A stretch of 64,000 bases of DNA, taken from positions 124,001 to 188,000 of the forward strand of contig CAWIVY010000009.1 in assembly GCA_963839615.1 (NCBI GenBank), read 5' to 3'. Shown one piece after another: positions 1 through 10,724 of the stretch; the first letter of the stretch is position 1; each line of letters opens with the position of its first letter. The position numbers and the translations under genes are program-made. This stretch comes from DASQMT01 sp963839615. Its GTDB lineage: Bacteria > Actinomycetota > Thermoleophilia > Solirubrobacterales > Solirubrobacteraceae. The notes below the pieces were generated by a model. That model was not told the DNA's origin, ran no database searches, and saw only the letters and a program-made list of their open reading frames with translations.

Positions 1-153
1 GACGGCTCCTCGAAACCCGCGCGCGTGCACATGCGCGACCCCTCGTTCGTGAACCTGCAGGCGTTCCGCCCGATGGTCAAGGACCTGTACATCGCCGACT
101 TCATCGCGACGCTCGGGATGCTCGACCCCGTGCTTGGCGGGATCGACCGGTAG
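1..153 (+). CDS. nuoD: NADH-quinone oxidoreductase subunit D, C-terminal end (partial)
   Basis: The window opens inside this gene; 50 codons and a TAG stop remain. The fragment reads as the end of the 49-kDa complex I subunit: a stretch of the type MRDPSFVNLQAF, then a segment ending GMLDPVLGGIDR, which matches the family C-terminus (usually ...DxVxGExDR). In NuoD this tail lies near the quinone-binding site in the peripheral arm. The fragment is followed 10 bp later by nuoE, as in a standard nuo operon. The call rests on both the tail sequence and the neighbours. Confidence 0.9.
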   Translation, partial: DGSSKPARVHMRDPSFVNLQAFRPMVKDLYIADFIATLGMLDPVLGGIDR

Positions 154-163
154 TGGGCCGCTG

Positions 164-781
164 ATGGCGATCGACCCGACCCGCGTCCGCCGTTACGCGC
201 ACGGGAGCCGCGTCCCCGGCTGGGACGAGGCGGCCGACCTGACGAAGGATCCGGCCGTCGTCCCGGATCCGGCGACGACGCCGGTGCCCGCCGAGCTGCG
301 CGCGGAGATCGAGTCCTACATCGCCCGCTACCCGGACTTCCGCTCCGCGACGATCCCGGCGCTGCACGCCGCGCAGCGGCTGCATGGCTGGTGCTCGCCG
401 ACGGCGCTCGAGCAGGTCGCGTGCGTGATGCGGCTGACGCCCGCCTACCTGACCTCGATCGCGACGTTCTACGACATGTTCGAGACGAGCCCCAAGGGCC
501 CCGTCGACGTCTACGTCTGCACGAACATCTCCTGCTCCCTGCGCGGCGCGGACGCCGTCTACGCGGCGATGCTCGACGCAGCGGGCAACGACCCCGAGTT
601 CCACGTCAAGGCGTTCGAGTGCCTCGGCGCCTGCGACATCGCCCCGATGGCGTCGATCGACGGCGAGTACGTCGGGCCGCTCGAGGAGTCCGACTGCAGG
701 CAGATCGTCGAGGACGTCAAGGCCGGCCGGCCGGTGCTCGAGGCCAAGCAGCTGCGGCACAGGAAGGCCGCCGGTCGCTGA
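164..781 (+). CDS. nuoE: NADH-quinone oxidoreductase subunit E (24 kDa, 2Fe-2S)
   Basis: This 205-residue protein is a peripheral NADH-dehydrogenase-module subunit of complex I with a thioredoxin-like fold. The four cysteines that bind the N1a 2Fe-2S cluster are present as a C-x4-C pair (C119, C124) and a C-x3-C pair (C153, C157). The region before them is helical and contains the family segment around the YPDFRSATIPAL stretch. I chose the ATG at 164 because it lies 10 bp after the nuoD stop; an upstream in-frame TTG at 134 would overlap nuoD. nuoF begins 2 bp after the stop, so the genes are co-transcribed. Confidence 0.95.
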   Translation: MAIDPTRVRRYAHGSRVPGWDEAADLTKDPAVVPDPATTPVPAELRAEIESYIARYPDFRSATIPALHAAQRLHGWCSPTALEQVACVMRLTPAYLTSIATFYDMFETSPKGPVDVYVCTNISCSLRGADAVYAAMLDAAGNDPEFHVKAFECLGACDIAPMASIDGEYVGPLEESDCRQIVEDVKAGRPVLEAKQLRHRKAAGR

Positions 782-782
782 G

Positions 783-2117
783 ATGCAGCTCCTCTACGAC
801 AACATCGACCAGCCCGGGCTGAACACGCTCGCGGTCTACCGGGGCGAGCGCGGCGGCTACGAGATGCTCTCCAGGGCGCTCGAGCTGGACCCGGCGGACG
901 TGCTCTCCCAGCTGCAGGCGTCCGGCATCCGTGGCCGCGGCGGCGCCGGCTTCGCGATGGGCACCAAGGCCTCGTTCCTGCCCAAGGGCGACATGGACAA
1001 GTACGTCGTCTGCAACGCGGACGAGTCCGAGCCGGGGACGTTCAAGGACCGCGAGCTGATGCAGAAGAACCCGCATCTGCTGATCGAGGGCATCTGCATC
1101 GCTGCCCACGCCGTCGGCGCGAACAAGGCGTTCATCTTCATCCGCGGCGAGTACTCCCACCAGGCCGACATCCTCGAGGCCGCGCTCGACGAGGCCAAGG
1201 CGGAGGGGCTGATCGGCGCGCTCGACCTCTGGGTGCACCGCGGCGCCGGCGCCTACATCTGCGGCGAGGAGACCGCGCTGCTCGACGCGCTCGAGGGCAA
1301 GCGCGGCAACCCGCGCCTGAAACCGCCGTTCCCGGCCGTCCAGGGCCTCTACCGCGGTCCGACGCTGATCAACAACGTCGAGACGCTGATGAACGCCCCG
1401 ATCATCCTGCGGATGGGCGGCGAGGAGTTCGCCAAGATCGGCACGGAGCGCTCGACCGGCACCAAGGTCGTGTCCGTCTCGGGTTGCGTGCAGCGGCCGG
1501 GCAACTACGAGATCGAGCTCGGGATCCCGTCGCGGGAGCTGATCTACGGGCTCGCCGGCGGCCCCGACGAAGGACGCTCGATCAAGTTCTGGTTCCCCGG
1601 CGGCTCGAGCGCGCCGGTGCTCCCGGGCACCGACGAGTACCTCGACCTGCCCTACGACTTCGAGTCGATGGCCAAGGCGGGATCGATGCTCGGGTCCGGC
1701 GCGATCATCGTCGTCGACGACTCCGTGCCGGTCGTCGACGTGGCGCTCAAGACGGCGAAGTTCTACCGCCACGAGTCCTGCGGGAAGTGCACGCCTTGCC
1801 GCGAGGGCACCAACTGGACCGTGAAGATGCTCGAGCGGATCGACTCGGGCGAGGCGACCCCGATGGACCTCGACATCATGGCCTCGGTCTGCGAGCAGAT
1901 CATCGGCAACTGCCTGTGCGTGCTGGGCGACGCGATGGCGATGCCGATCGGCTCGATGATCAAGCACTTCAGGGCCGAGTTCGAGGCGCACATCGAGGCC
2001 GCGCGCGAGCGCAACGGGCTCGGCGTCAACGCACCGACGGTCAACCGCGACGACCATGCGGGCCAGACCGACATGCTCGAGCCGGCCGGCGAGGGCGCCA
2101 GGGCCACGGTGCACTGA
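783..2117 (+). CDS. nuoF: NADH-quinone oxidoreductase subunit F (51 kDa, FMN and 4Fe-4S)
   Basis: This 444-residue protein is the NADH-oxidising flavoprotein of complex I. The glycine-rich GRGGAGF loop (residues 51-57) and the CNADESEPGTFKDR segment (77-90) form the NADH/FMN site; GAGAYICGEETALL (about 153-166) is the second family signature. The N3 4Fe-4S cluster ligands are C332, C335 and C338 in an SCGKCTPC motif, plus C378 in the CVLGDA region. Length and motif order are normal. Its stop overlaps the nuoG start by one base. Confidence 0.97.
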   Translation: MQLLYDNIDQPGLNTLAVYRGERGGYEMLSRALELDPADVLSQLQASGIRGRGGAGFAMGTKASFLPKGDMDKYVVCNADESEPGTFKDRELMQKNPHLLIEGICIAAHAVGANKAFIFIRGEYSHQADILEAALDEAKAEGLIGALDLWVHRGAGAYICGEETALLDALEGKRGNPRLKPPFPAVQGLYRGPTLINNVETLMNAPIILRMGGEEFAKIGTERSTGTKVVSVSGCVQRPGNYEIELGIPSRELIYGLAGGPDEGRSIKFWFPGGSSAPVLPGTDEYLDLPYDFESMAKAGSMLGSGAIIVVDDSVPVVDVALKTAKFYRHESCGKCTPCREGTNWTVKMLERIDSGEATPMDLDIMASVCEQIIGNCLCVLGDAMAMPIGSMIKHFRAEFEAHIEAARERNGLGVNAPTVNRDDHAGQTDMLEPAGEGARATVH

Positions 2118-4732
2118 TGCCGCGGCCTGAGGTCAGCTTCATCACGTTCACGATCGACGGGCGCGAGGTCTCCGCGCCCGAGAACTCGATGCTCGTGGAC
2201 GCCGCGAAGTACGGCGACGTCGAGATCCCCGTCTTCTGTTACGAGCCCAAGCTCGGCCAGCCCGTCGGCGCCTGCCGCATGTGCCTGGTCGAGATCGAGG
2301 GGATCCCGAAGCTGCAGACGGGCTGCTCGACGCCCGTCAAGGACGGCATGGTCGTCCACACCCAGACCGCGCGCGTGCACGAAGCCCAGCGCGCGGTGGT
2401 CGAGTTCCTGCTGATCAACCACCCGCTCGACTGCCCGGTCTGCGACAAGGGCGGCGAGTGCCCGCTGCAGGACATCACCTACGGCTGGGGACCCGGCACG
2501 TCGCGGTTCATCGAGCCCAAGCGCCACTTCCGCAAGCCGCTCGAGCTCTCGCCGCTGATCGCGATCGATCGCGAGCGCTGCATCCTCTGCTACCGCTGCG
2601 TGCGCTTCTCCCAGGAGATCTCGGAGGACTACCAGCTGGTCCTCTCCGAGCGCGGTGCGCACAGCTACGTCGGGACCTTCGACGGGCATCCGTACGTCGG
2701 CCCGTTCAGCGGCAACATCATCGAGCTCTGCCCCGTCGGCGCGCTCACGTCGACCGCCTACCGCTTCCGCGCGCGCCCGTGGGACATCGAGGGCGCGGGC
2801 ACGATCTGCACCTACTGCCCGTCGCAGTGCAACGTCGAGCTGACCGTGCGCGACGACCGCGTGATGCGCGTGCTCGCGCGCGACCACGAGGACGTCGACG
2901 ACGGCTGGCTGTGCGACAAGGGCCGCTTCGCGTACCAGTCGATGCACACCGACGAGCGGATCACGCAGCCGCTCGTGCGCGAGGGCGTCCGGCTGATGCC
3001 GGCCTCGTGGGAGAAGGCGCTCGACGCGGCCGCGGGAGCGCTGAAGAAGGCGGGGACGCGGACCGCCGCGCTGGCCGGCGGCGACACGACCAACGAGGAG
3101 GCGTTCCTGCTCGCGCGCCTCCTGCGCGAGGGCCTGGGCTCGAGCCGGCTCGCCGGCAGCCCGGCGCGCGGGCTCTCGGCGGAGCTGTCGCGCGCGCTGG
3201 CGGACCCGGCGCTGCAGGCCACGGTGCCCGACCTCGAGTTCGCCCATGCGGTGCTCGTGCTCGACTGCGACCCCGTCGACGACGCGCCGATCCTCGACCT
3301 GCGGATCCGCAAGGGCGTGCGCCGCAACGGCGTGCGGCTGGCCGTCGCCAGCGCCCGGCCGGGCGCGCTGGATCCCAACGCCGAGACCGTGCTGCGCTAC
3401 GCGCCCGGCAGCGGCGAGGCGCTGCTGGTGGGGCTCGACGCCGCGCTCGGCGGCGACGACGGCAACCTCGGCGGCGCGGCCACCGCCGCCGGCTCCGACG
3501 CGACGGCGGTGCGCGCGCTGGGCGAGTTCCTCTCGGGCGCGGGCGGCGATGTGGTGATCCTCTACGGCGAGCGGCTGCTGACGGGCGCCCGCGGCGCTCA
3601 GGCAGCCACGGCGCTGCTCAACCTCGCGCTGCGGCTCGGCCTGTCGGGCCGCGACGGCGCAGGGCTGCTCGAGATCCCTTCCGCGACGAACGGGCGCGGC
3701 ATCCGCGAGGCCGGCTTCGCGCCCGGGCACGGGCCCGGATACGCCGCGCAGGAGGCCGTCGAGGACGCCGGCGAGACGAGCGTGCTCTACCTGCTGCACG
3801 CCGATCCCATGCTCACGCATCCCGACCGCGCCGTCTGGGAGTCCACGCTGCGCGGGGCCCAGACCGTGATCGCGCACGCCTCGGCGCTGACGGACGGCTT
3901 GCGCGAGCACGCCGACGTGATCTTCCCGGCCGAGGCCTACGCGGAGAAGGAGGGCACGCTCGTGCACCCCGACGGCCGCGTCCAGCGCCTGCGGCCCGCG
4001 ATCGGCCGGCCCGGTGCGCTCGACGCGGGCGTGCGCCCCGGCTGGCAGGTGATCGCGGAGGTCTCCGCGCGCGCCGGCCTCGACCTCGGCGTGTCGTCAG
4101 GCCCGATGGCCTCGACGCAGCTCTTCGACGCGGTCCCCTTCTTCGCCGGGCTCACGCTCGACGAGATCGGCGGTCGCGGGGTGCGCTGGCCCGCCTCGGA
4201 GGCGGCGGCGGCTCTGGGCACCAAGCCCTGGCAGCTGGCCGACCTCGACGTCCCGCCGGTCGCCGGCAAGGGCAGGCGGGGCACGAAGGGTGCGCTGCGG
4301 CTCGGCACGTGGCGCTCGCTCTGGGCATCGCCCGAGGTCGACCTCTCGCCGGCGCTGCGCTTCATGCGCCCGCAGCAGATCGTCGAGCTCTCGCCCGTCG
4401 ACGCCGACCGGCTCGGCGTGCGCGACGGCGACCAGGTCGAGGTCGGCGGACCTGTCCCGGCCGGCGAAGCCGGGGGGAACGGCACGCGCGTTCGCGGCGT
4501 CGCGCGGCTGCGCGCGTCCGTGCCCGGCGGCTCGGTGTTCCTCGTCGAGGGCACGCACGAGCAGCCTGCCAACGTCCTGACCGAGCCGCTCGTCCAGGTG
4601 CGCCCCGTCGGCCGCGACGCCGAGCAGGCCGCGGCAACCGCGGCGGTCGCGACGCCCGCCGGCGAGGGCCACGCCGAGGCTCCTGCGTCCGCGCCGCTCA
4701 ACATCCCCCCGACGCAGCCCTCCTCCGCGTGA
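2117..4732 (+). CDS. nuoG: NADH-quinone oxidoreductase subunit G (75 kDa, multi-iron-sulfur)
   Basis: This 871-residue protein carries electrons through the peripheral arm. All clusters seem complete: 2Fe-2S (C41, C53, C56, C70); a His-Cys 4Fe-4S cluster (H102, C106, C109, C115); a 4Fe-4S cluster (C155, C158, C161, C205); and the off-pathway N7 cluster (C231, C234, C238, C266), which many bacteria lack. A molybdopterin-oxidoreductase-like domain without an evident cofactor site follows. The ATG at 2117 overlaps the nuoF TGA. The last 50 or so residues are Ala/Pro-rich and probably disordered. Confidence 0.96.
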   Translation: MPRPEVSFITFTIDGREVSAPENSMLVDAAKYGDVEIPVFCYEPKLGQPVGACRMCLVEIEGIPKLQTGCSTPVKDGMVVHTQTARVHEAQRAVVEFLLINHPLDCPVCDKGGECPLQDITYGWGPGTSRFIEPKRHFRKPLELSPLIAIDRERCILCYRCVRFSQEISEDYQLVLSERGAHSYVGTFDGHPYVGPFSGNIIELCPVGALTSTAYRFRARPWDIEGAGTICTYCPSQCNVELTVRDDRVMRVLARDHEDVDDGWLCDKGRFAYQSMHTDERITQPLVREGVRLMPASWEKALDAAAGALKKAGTRTAALAGGDTTNEEAFLLARLLREGLGSSRLAGSPARGLSAELSRALADPALQATVPDLEFAHAVLVLDCDPVDDAPILDLRIRKGVRRNGVRLAVASARPGALDPNAETVLRYAPGSGEALLVGLDAALGGDDGNLGGAATAAGSDATAVRALGEFLSGAGGDVVILYGERLLTGARGAQAATALLNLALRLGLSGRDGAGLLEIPSATNGRGIREAGFAPGHGPGYAAQEAVEDAGETSVLYLLHADPMLTHPDRAVWESTLRGAQTVIAHASALTDGLREHADVIFPAEAYAEKEGTLVHPDGRVQRLRPAIGRPGALDAGVRPGWQVIAEVSARAGLDLGVSSGPMASTQLFDAVPFFAGLTLDEIGGRGVRWPASEAAAALGTKPWQLADLDVPPVAGKGRRGTKGALRLGTWRSLWASPEVDLSPALRFMRPQQIVELSPVDADRLGVRDGDQVEVGGPVPAGEAGGNGTRVRGVARLRASVPGGSVFLVEGTHEQPANVLTEPLVQVRPVGRDAEQAAATAAVATPAGEGHAEAPASAPLNIPPTQPSSA

Positions 4733-5751
4733 TCGTCTTCGCCGAAGTCGGCTACTACGAGCCGTGGTGGGTCCAGCTGCTCAAGGCGCTGGTGATCTTC
4801 GCCATCGTGTTCCAGCTCGTCCCCGTCGTGCTGCTGGCGGAACGCAAGATCCTCGGCCGCTTCCAGCACCGCTACGGGCCCAACCGCGTCGGCCCCTATG
4901 GCGCGCTGCAGCCGATGGCCGACATCGGCAAGCTGCTGTTCAAGCAGCAGTTCCGGCCGAACGGCTCGATCGGCTGGATGTTCGCGCTCGCGCCGGCGAT
5001 CTCGATGTTCACGGCGGTCGCGACGCTCGCGCTCGTCCCGTTCTCCGACACCGTCGACATCTTCGGCACCGACGTCGGCCTGTACGGCATCGACCCGAGC
5101 ATCGGCGTGCTCTACGCGTTCGCGTTCGGCGGCATCGCCTTCTACGGCCTCGTGCTCGGCGGCTGGGCGTCGGGCGGCAAGTACGCCTTCCTCGGCTCGA
5201 TGCGCGCGGCCGCGCAGCTGATCTCCTACGAGATCGCGCAGGGCCTCGCGCTCGTCGGCGTGGTGATGATGGCCGGAACGCTGTCGCTGACCGAGATCGT
5301 CCATTACCAGGAGGACAACCTCTGGATGATCGTGCCGCAGTTCGTCGGCTTCATCATCTTCCTCGTCGCCGGGTTCGCCGAGACCAACCGGCCGCCCTTC
5401 GACCTCCCGGAGGCCGACGCCGAGCTCGTGCAGGGCTACATCACCGAGTACGGCGGCGGCCGCTTCGCGGCGTTCTTCGCGGCCGAGTACCTGAACATCA
5501 TCGTCGTCTCCGCGCTCACGACGACGCTCTTCCTCGGCGGCTGGAACATCCCCTTCGTCGACCCGCCGACCTGGGTCGACCCGATCGTCGTGATCGCGAA
5601 GACGCTGTTCCTCGTCTTCGTGTTCATCTGGGTGCGCGCCACGCTGCCGCGCCTGCGCTATGACCAGCTGATGGCCCTGGGCTGGAAGGTCTTCCTGCCC
5701 CTCGCCACCGTCAATGCCCTTGTCACCGCAATCCTGGTGGTCGCCACGTAA
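4729..5751 (+). CDS. nuoH: NADH-quinone oxidoreductase subunit H (membrane, quinone site)
   Basis: This 340-residue polytopic membrane protein links the peripheral arm to the membrane arm and forms much of the quinone chamber. Family signatures are clear: AERKILGRFQHRYGPNRVGP near the N-terminus and FAETNRPPFDLPEADAELV in the middle, with about eight hydrophobic segments. The GTG at 4729 is the first start in frame with the conserved N-terminus; it overlaps the nuoG TGA in a GTGA arrangement, implying translational coupling. Confidence 0.95.
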   Translation: MIVFAEVGYYEPWWVQLLKALVIFAIVFQLVPVVLLAERKILGRFQHRYGPNRVGPYGALQPMADIGKLLFKQQFRPNGSIGWMFALAPAISMFTAVATLALVPFSDTVDIFGTDVGLYGIDPSIGVLYAFAFGGIAFYGLVLGGWASGGKYAFLGSMRAAAQLISYEIAQGLALVGVVMMAGTLSLTEIVHYQEDNLWMIVPQFVGFIIFLVAGFAETNRPPFDLPEADAELVQGYITEYGGGRFAAFFAAEYLNIIVVSALTTTLFLGGWNIPFVDPPTWVDPIVVIAKTLFLVFVFIWVRATLPRLRYDQLMALGWKVFLPLATVNALVTAILVVAT

Positions 5752-6284
5752 TGCCATATGACCCTGGACCTGACGTCGTCGAGGTGGTGCGCGCGCCGAA
5801 GGGCGGCCCCGTCCGCGGCACCTACCGCGCCTTCGGGGAGACCCTGCGCGGGATGAAGACCGTGATGGGGCGCTGGGCGGAGGGCACGCACACCTACCAG
5901 TACCCGGAGGAGAAGACGCCGGTCTACCCGCGCTTCCGCGGGCGCCACAAGCTGCATCGCTTCGAGGACAGCGGGCTCGAGAAGTGCGTCGGCTGCTCGC
6001 TCTGCGCGGCCGCCTGCCCGGCGGACTGCATCCGCGTCGTCGCGGCCGAGAACACGCCCGAGAACCGCGTCAGCGCCGGCGAGCGCTACGCCGCCGTGTA
6101 CGAGATCAACCTCTCGCGCTGCATCTTCTGCGGCTACTGCGAGGCCGCGTGCCCGTTCGACGCGATCACGATGGGCCACGACTACGAGATGTCCGACTAC
6201 AACCGCTCCGATCTCATCTTCACCAAGGAGATGCTGCTCGCGGAGCCGCTGGAGCGCACGCCGCTGCGCTCGATGGGCGAGTAG
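5751..6284 (+). CDS. nuoI: NADH-quinone oxidoreductase subunit I (two 4Fe-4S)
   Basis: This 177-residue ferredoxin-like subunit holds clusters N6a and N6b, which pass electrons toward the last cluster, N2. Two classical C-x2-C-x2-C-x3-C motifs are visible: C79, C82, C85, C89 and C124, C127, C130, C134. The ATG shares its first base with the nuoH TAA stop. A second ATG lies two codons later. The length is usual for actinobacterial NuoI. Confidence 0.96.
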   Translation: MPYDPGPDVVEVVRAPKGGPVRGTYRAFGETLRGMKTVMGRWAEGTHTYQYPEEKTPVYPRFRGRHKLHRFEDSGLEKCVGCSLCAAACPADCIRVVAAENTPENRVSAGERYAAVYEINLSRCIFCGYCEAACPFDAITMGHDYEMSDYNRSDLIFTKEMLLAEPLERTPLRSMGE

Positions 6285-6298
6285 CCTCACCGCGCGCG

Positions 6299-6925
6299 AT
6301 GGCCGAGGTCTTCTTCTTCCTGGCTGCGATCGGCGCGCTCGCGGGCGCGATCGGCACGGTCACCCTGCGCAACCCGTTCTACTCGGTCCTGTCGCTCGTC
6401 TGCCACCTGCTGTCGCTCGCGGCGCTGTTCCTGCTGCTGCGCGCGGAGTTCCTCGCCGCCGCCCAGGTGATCGTCTACGTGGGTGCCGTGATGGTGCTCT
6501 ACATCTTCGTCGTCGCCTACGTCGGCGGCGGCGCCGACCCGATCCGGGCGCCCGGGCGGCCGGGCCTGCGCTGGGCCAGCGCGCTGTTCGCCGGCGCGCT
6601 GTTCGCCGAGCTCGCGATCGCCGTGCTCGGCACGGGGCTGACCGCCTTCGGGGAGGAGGGCTCCGGGTGGTTCGAGGGCTTCGGCACGCCGGCCGAGATC
6701 GGCAGGCTGCTGCTGACCGACTTCCTGCTCGCGTTCGAGGTCGCATCGATCCTGCTGCTCATCGCGGCGGTCGGCGCGGTGATCCTCGCGCGCCGGCGGA
6801 CGGGCCTCGAGGACGCGCGCGAGATCTCCGTCACGGACCTGCTGCGCTCGCCGCAGGAGAAGGGCACCGTGGGAGACGCCGAGCGCGGCACCATGCTCGA
6901 GGCCGGAGGTCCGCCGGAGCGATGA
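6299..6925 (+). CDS. nuoJ: NADH-quinone oxidoreductase subunit J
   Basis: This 208-residue membrane subunit has about five hydrophobic segments. The family signature is recognisable: NPFYSVLSLVCHLLSLA (about residues 24-40), then a segment with AAQVIVYVGAVMVLYIFVV, which forms the helix that moves during coupling. A hydrophilic tail of about 40 residues follows the last helix. It starts 14 bp after nuoI and its stop overlaps the nuoK ATG by 3 bases (ATGA). Confidence 0.93.
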   Translation: MAEVFFFLAAIGALAGAIGTVTLRNPFYSVLSLVCHLLSLAALFLLLRAEFLAAAQVIVYVGAVMVLYIFVVAYVGGGADPIRAPGRPGLRWASALFAGALFAELAIAVLGTGLTAFGEEGSGWFEGFGTPAEIGRLLLTDFLLAFEVASILLLIAAVGAVILARRRTGLEDAREISVTDLLRSPQEKGTVGDAERGTMLEAGGPPER

Positions 6926-7217
6926 GCGTCGAGTGGTACCTGGTCGTCTCGGCGCTCGTGTTCTGCATCGGCGCCGGCGGGATCCTCGTCCGGCGCAATC
7001 CGCTGGTGATCCTGCTCTGCCTCGAGCTGATGCTCAACGCCGGCAACCTCGCGCTGGTCGCGTTCTCGCGCGCGCACGGCAACCAGGACGGTCAGATCTT
7101 CGCGCTGATCGTGATGGTCGTCGCGGCCTGTGAGGTGGCCGTCGGGCTCGGCCTGATCGTCGCGATCTACCGCCGCCGGCTGCCGATCGACGTCGACGAG
7201 CTGCGGGAGCTCCAGGG

Positions 7218-7221
<4 letters not shown>
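6922..7221 (+). CDS. nuoK: NADH-quinone oxidoreductase subunit K
   Basis: This 99-residue protein with three predicted transmembrane helices belongs to the Mrp-like proton-channel set of complex I. The conserved buried glutamate lies in the segment LLCLELMLNAGNLALVAF, and another acidic residue in the third helix (VVAACEVAVGLGLIVAIYRR). Size and order are typical. The start overlaps the nuoJ stop, and the stop overlaps the nuoL start, both as ATGA. Confidence 0.95.
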
Positions 7222-9226
<2,005 letters not shown>

Positions 9227-9230
<4 letters not shown>

Positions 9231-10724
9231 CGATCCACCTCTCGATCCTGCTCTTCTTCCCCGTCGTGATGGCGACGCTCGGGGCCGCGCTGCCGCGGTC
9301 GATCGCGCCGGCGGGGATGCTGGTCGGCGCGCTCGTCGCGTTCGCGTACGCGGTGCTGCTGCTGTTCGACTTCGACGGCGGCTCGGACCGGCTCCAGTAC
9401 GTCACCGACGACTCCTGGATCTCCGAGCTCGGCGTGCGCTTCACGCTCGGCATCGACGGCCTCAACCTCTGGCTCGTCGGGCTCACCACGCTGCTGTTCG
9501 CCGCGTCCGCGCTGTGGATCTGCCTGCGCCCGCCGCCCAGCGCGCGCGAAGCTCTACGCGTTCCACCTCGGCCTCGCCGAGACGGCGGTGCTGGGCGCGT
9601 TCCTGGCGCAGGACCTGATCCTGTTCGCGCTCTTCTTCGACCTGATGCTGGTGCCGTTCTACTTCCTCGTCGGCCAGTGGGGCACGGGTGACCGCGTCGC
9701 CGCGACGTTCAAGCTGGTCATCTACACGCTGGTCGGCTCGCTGCTGATGCTCGCCGCCGCGGTGGCGACCGGGATCACCGCCGGCGTCGGGCCCGACGGC
9801 GCGACGAGCTTCTCGATCTCGGCGCTCGCCGCCGCGCCTGTCGACGAGGGCCCGCAGCGCTGGCTCTTCGTCGCGTTCGCGCTCGCGTTCCTGATCAAGA
9901 TGCCGGCGTTCCCGTTCCACGGCTGGATGCCCGACGGCTATCGCAGCATGCCGCTGCCGGTGCTGGCGGTGTTCTCCGGCGTGCTCTCGAAGGTCGCGGC
10001 GTACGGGTTCCTGCGCGTCGCGCTGCCGATCTTCCCGGACGCCGCGGAGCACTTCCAGACGCTGATCCTGCTGCTCGCGCTCGCCTCGATCCTGTACGGC
10101 TCCGCTCAGGCGTTCACGCAGACCAACGTGCGCCTGATCCTCGGCTATTCCTCCGTGGCGCAGCTCGGCTTCATCACGCTCGGCATCTTCGCGCTCGGCC
10201 AGGCCGCCGGCGCGCAGGGGGCGCTGCTGCAGATGGTCAACCACGGGCTCGTCGTGGCGCCGCTGTTCTTCATCATCGCGCTGCTGGTCGAGCGGACGGG
10301 GAGCGAGGACATCCGCGAGATGGGCGGCGTCGCGTTCCGTGCGCCCGTGCTCTCGGCGCTGTTCCTGATCGTCGCGCTCGCCACGCTCGCGATGCCGGGC
10401 TCGGCCAACTTCGCGGGCGAGTTCCTGATCCTGATCGGCTTGTTCAACACGAAGCTCGTGATCGCGATCATCGCGTTCACCGGCGTGGCGATGGCGTCCG
10501 TCTACATGCTGCGCATGTTCATCCGGGCGATGCACAACCGCGTCGCCGCGAATGCGAGCTCGTTCGACCTCAGCGTCCGCGACGGGCTCGTGCTCGTGCC
10601 GCTCGTGTTGGCGATCCTGGCGTTCGCCGTGTATCCGCAGCAGGCGCTGCGCCATTCGGAGGCGGCCGTCGAGAAGGTCGCCGGCGGGCCCGAGGCCGTC
10701 GCGCAGGCGGGAGCGAAGCCGTGA
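9227..10724 (+). pseudogene. nuoM: NADH-quinone oxidoreductase subunit M, frameshifted in this sequence
   Basis: Two overlapping reading frames together give one NuoM of about 498 residues. The first runs from the ATG at 9227 (overlapping the nuoL stop) through LGVRFTLGIDGLNLWLVGLT to about 9548. The second continues from about 9549 with KLYAFHLGLAETAVLGAFL and includes the proton-channel lysine segment FLIKMPAFPFHGWMPDGY. Removing one base near 9541-9549, inside a CG-repeat, restores the whole protein. No other damage is visible and nuoN follows normally. Because nuoM is needed for complex I, a base-calling error is as likely as a true mutation. Confidence 0.85.

Noticed and set aside
1484..2116. 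Upstream extension of nuoG to a start at 1484
   Set aside because: The added 211 codons read as a shadow of nuoF; the conserved NuoG N-terminus begins at ATG 2117.
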